Assembly (NCBI GenBank): GCA_947492585.1
Contig: CANLND010000019.1
Coordinates: 18,677-82,676, forward strand
Direction of reading: 5' to 3'
DNA: 64,000 nucleotides
From: an uncultured Paracoccaceae bacterium
Lineage (GTDB): Bacteria; Pseudomonadota; Alphaproteobacteria; Rhodobacterales; Rhodobacteraceae
The first letter of the stretch is position 1. Each line of letters begins with the position of its first letter. A model generated the notes under the pieces. That model saw nothing but the letters and a program-made list of their open reading frames with translations. It had not been told where the DNA came from and made no database searches. The position numbers were made by a program, and so were the translations under genes. Positions 63,513 to 64,000 of the stretch are shown here, one piece after another.

Positions 63513-63899
63513 TCAGTTTATTGGATGGATTTTCGTAGTTCGAAAGCCGCCGTCAGTTGTAGGCACCCGTTCAGGCAATAGTGTTACCCGCCAACCATTT
63601 GCATACGGTGGAACAGGAAGTTCAAAACGTTCTTCAAAACTCCAGCGGCACACAGTGGATAAACTGGGACGCAGCAGCCGCAAGCCGAACCAGAAAACCT
63701 CGGCGGTAACCTCCGAAGACACAGCCAGGCGCGCTCGGATCAGCCCCTCGACCGGGAACGTGCCATCATAGAGAATTTGGTCAAGTCTACGGCTTTCAGA
63801 GTACGCGCTGAAAATGAGAACATCATCAGATTTTGGGCGAAACGGAGGCTCAATGATGAACTCCAGCTCACGGAATGGAGGCGCCGGCTTTGTGATCAA
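63513..63899 (-). CDS. Paralogue of the upstream-coupled unknown protein, 5' end unclear
   Basis: The frame encodes a soluble domain homologous to residues 60-187 of the neighbour at 62948-63511, starting with a weak TTG at 63899. Homology continues upstream of that codon (ASNFQRQLITKPAPPF versus ASSYERRPITAPAAPF), but an in-frame stop lies near 63950 and no membrane anchor is found. Either the N-terminal part was lost or frameshifted, or the start is non-standard. One base separates its stop from the neighbouring ATG. It is a tandem duplicate, possibly decaying. Confidence 0.6.
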   Translation of the reverse strand: MITKPAPPFRELEFIIEPPFRPKSDDVLIFSAYSESRRLDQILYDGTFPVEGLIRARLAVSSEVTAEVFWFGLRLLRPSLSTVCRWSFEERFELPVPPYANGWRVTLLPERVPTTDGGFRTTKIHPIN

Positions 63900-63994
63900 T
63901 TGGCGCTGAAAGTTTGACGCCCCGGTAATCCCGCCTAAAATTAGTGGTGTTCAAAAGTAGAATTTTCTCGGCAAGATATCTGAGGAGATTTTGA

Positions 63995-64000
63995 ATGAAG
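63995..64000 (+). CDS. Possible start of a plus-strand gene at the window edge
   Basis: ATGAAG at the very end is preceded by GAGGAG (63982-63987) at good spacing. Nothing more of the gene is visible. Confidence 0.3.

Overview
The window looks like chromosomal DNA of a marine alphaproteobacterium of the Roseobacter group (Rhodobacterales). This is inferred from gene content and style: a complete Na+-translocating NADH:quinone reductase (nqr) operon, an imuA-imuB-dnaE2 mutasome cassette, many ABC and TRAP importers, AcnB-type aconitase, moderately high GC and tight ATGA/TAATG gene overlaps. No rRNA, tRNA or CRISPR array was recognised.

Layout. 1-6.5 kb: the 3' part of acnB with a clean terminator, then a 1458-residue RTX-type calcium-binding protein containing five nearly identical 564-bp tandem units. 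6.5-14.7 kb: nqrABCDEF on the minus strand, divergent from the flavin transferase apbE and the maturation gene nqrM on the plus strand, followed by a CBS-domain protein and a small membrane protein. 14.8-20.2 kb: imuA, imuB and dnaE2 (translesion synthesis). 20.4-24.3 kb: a periplasmic binding protein followed by a large chemoreceptor, with no transporter permease beside them. 24.7-29.5 kb: a peptide/nickel-class ABC importer (binding protein, two permeases, fused double ATPase) behind a 24-bp palindrome resembling a Zur/Fur-family box. 29.7-38.1 kb: a TRAP transporter with an unusually extended large permease, divergent from an M20 carbamoylase/amidohydrolase and an ornithine-cyclodeaminase-like gene, with a LysR regulator. 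38.2-39.5 kb: an IS5-type remnant and a DnaQ-like exonuclease.

39.7-55.7 kb is the most distinctive region. It is a divergent catabolic regulon of about 15 genes: a CUT1-type ABC importer, a LacI-family regulator, a lactonase-like amidohydrolase, a HisD-like dehydrogenase, an SDR dehydrogenase, a bicupin, a MetE-like zinc methyltransferase homologue, an alpha/beta hydrolase, an RraA-like protein and four SnoaL/NTF2-like proteins. Two 22-bp LacI-type palindromes lie between the divergent arms. The gene set suggests import and stepwise oxidation/cleavage of a polyol-, sugar- or ether-like compound. I cannot name the substrate and know of no described pathway with this set.

55.7-57.6 kb is a scrap zone: a frameshifted gene remnant, a truncated IS3-family element and an internally deleted IS5-family element. 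57.8-61.9 kb holds a polar amino-acid type ABC importer divergent from an RpiR-family regulator, with two matching palindromic operators between them. 62.4-64 kb holds an L,D-transpeptidase coupled to an unrecognised membrane-anchored protein, plus a second diverged copy of that protein at the window edge.
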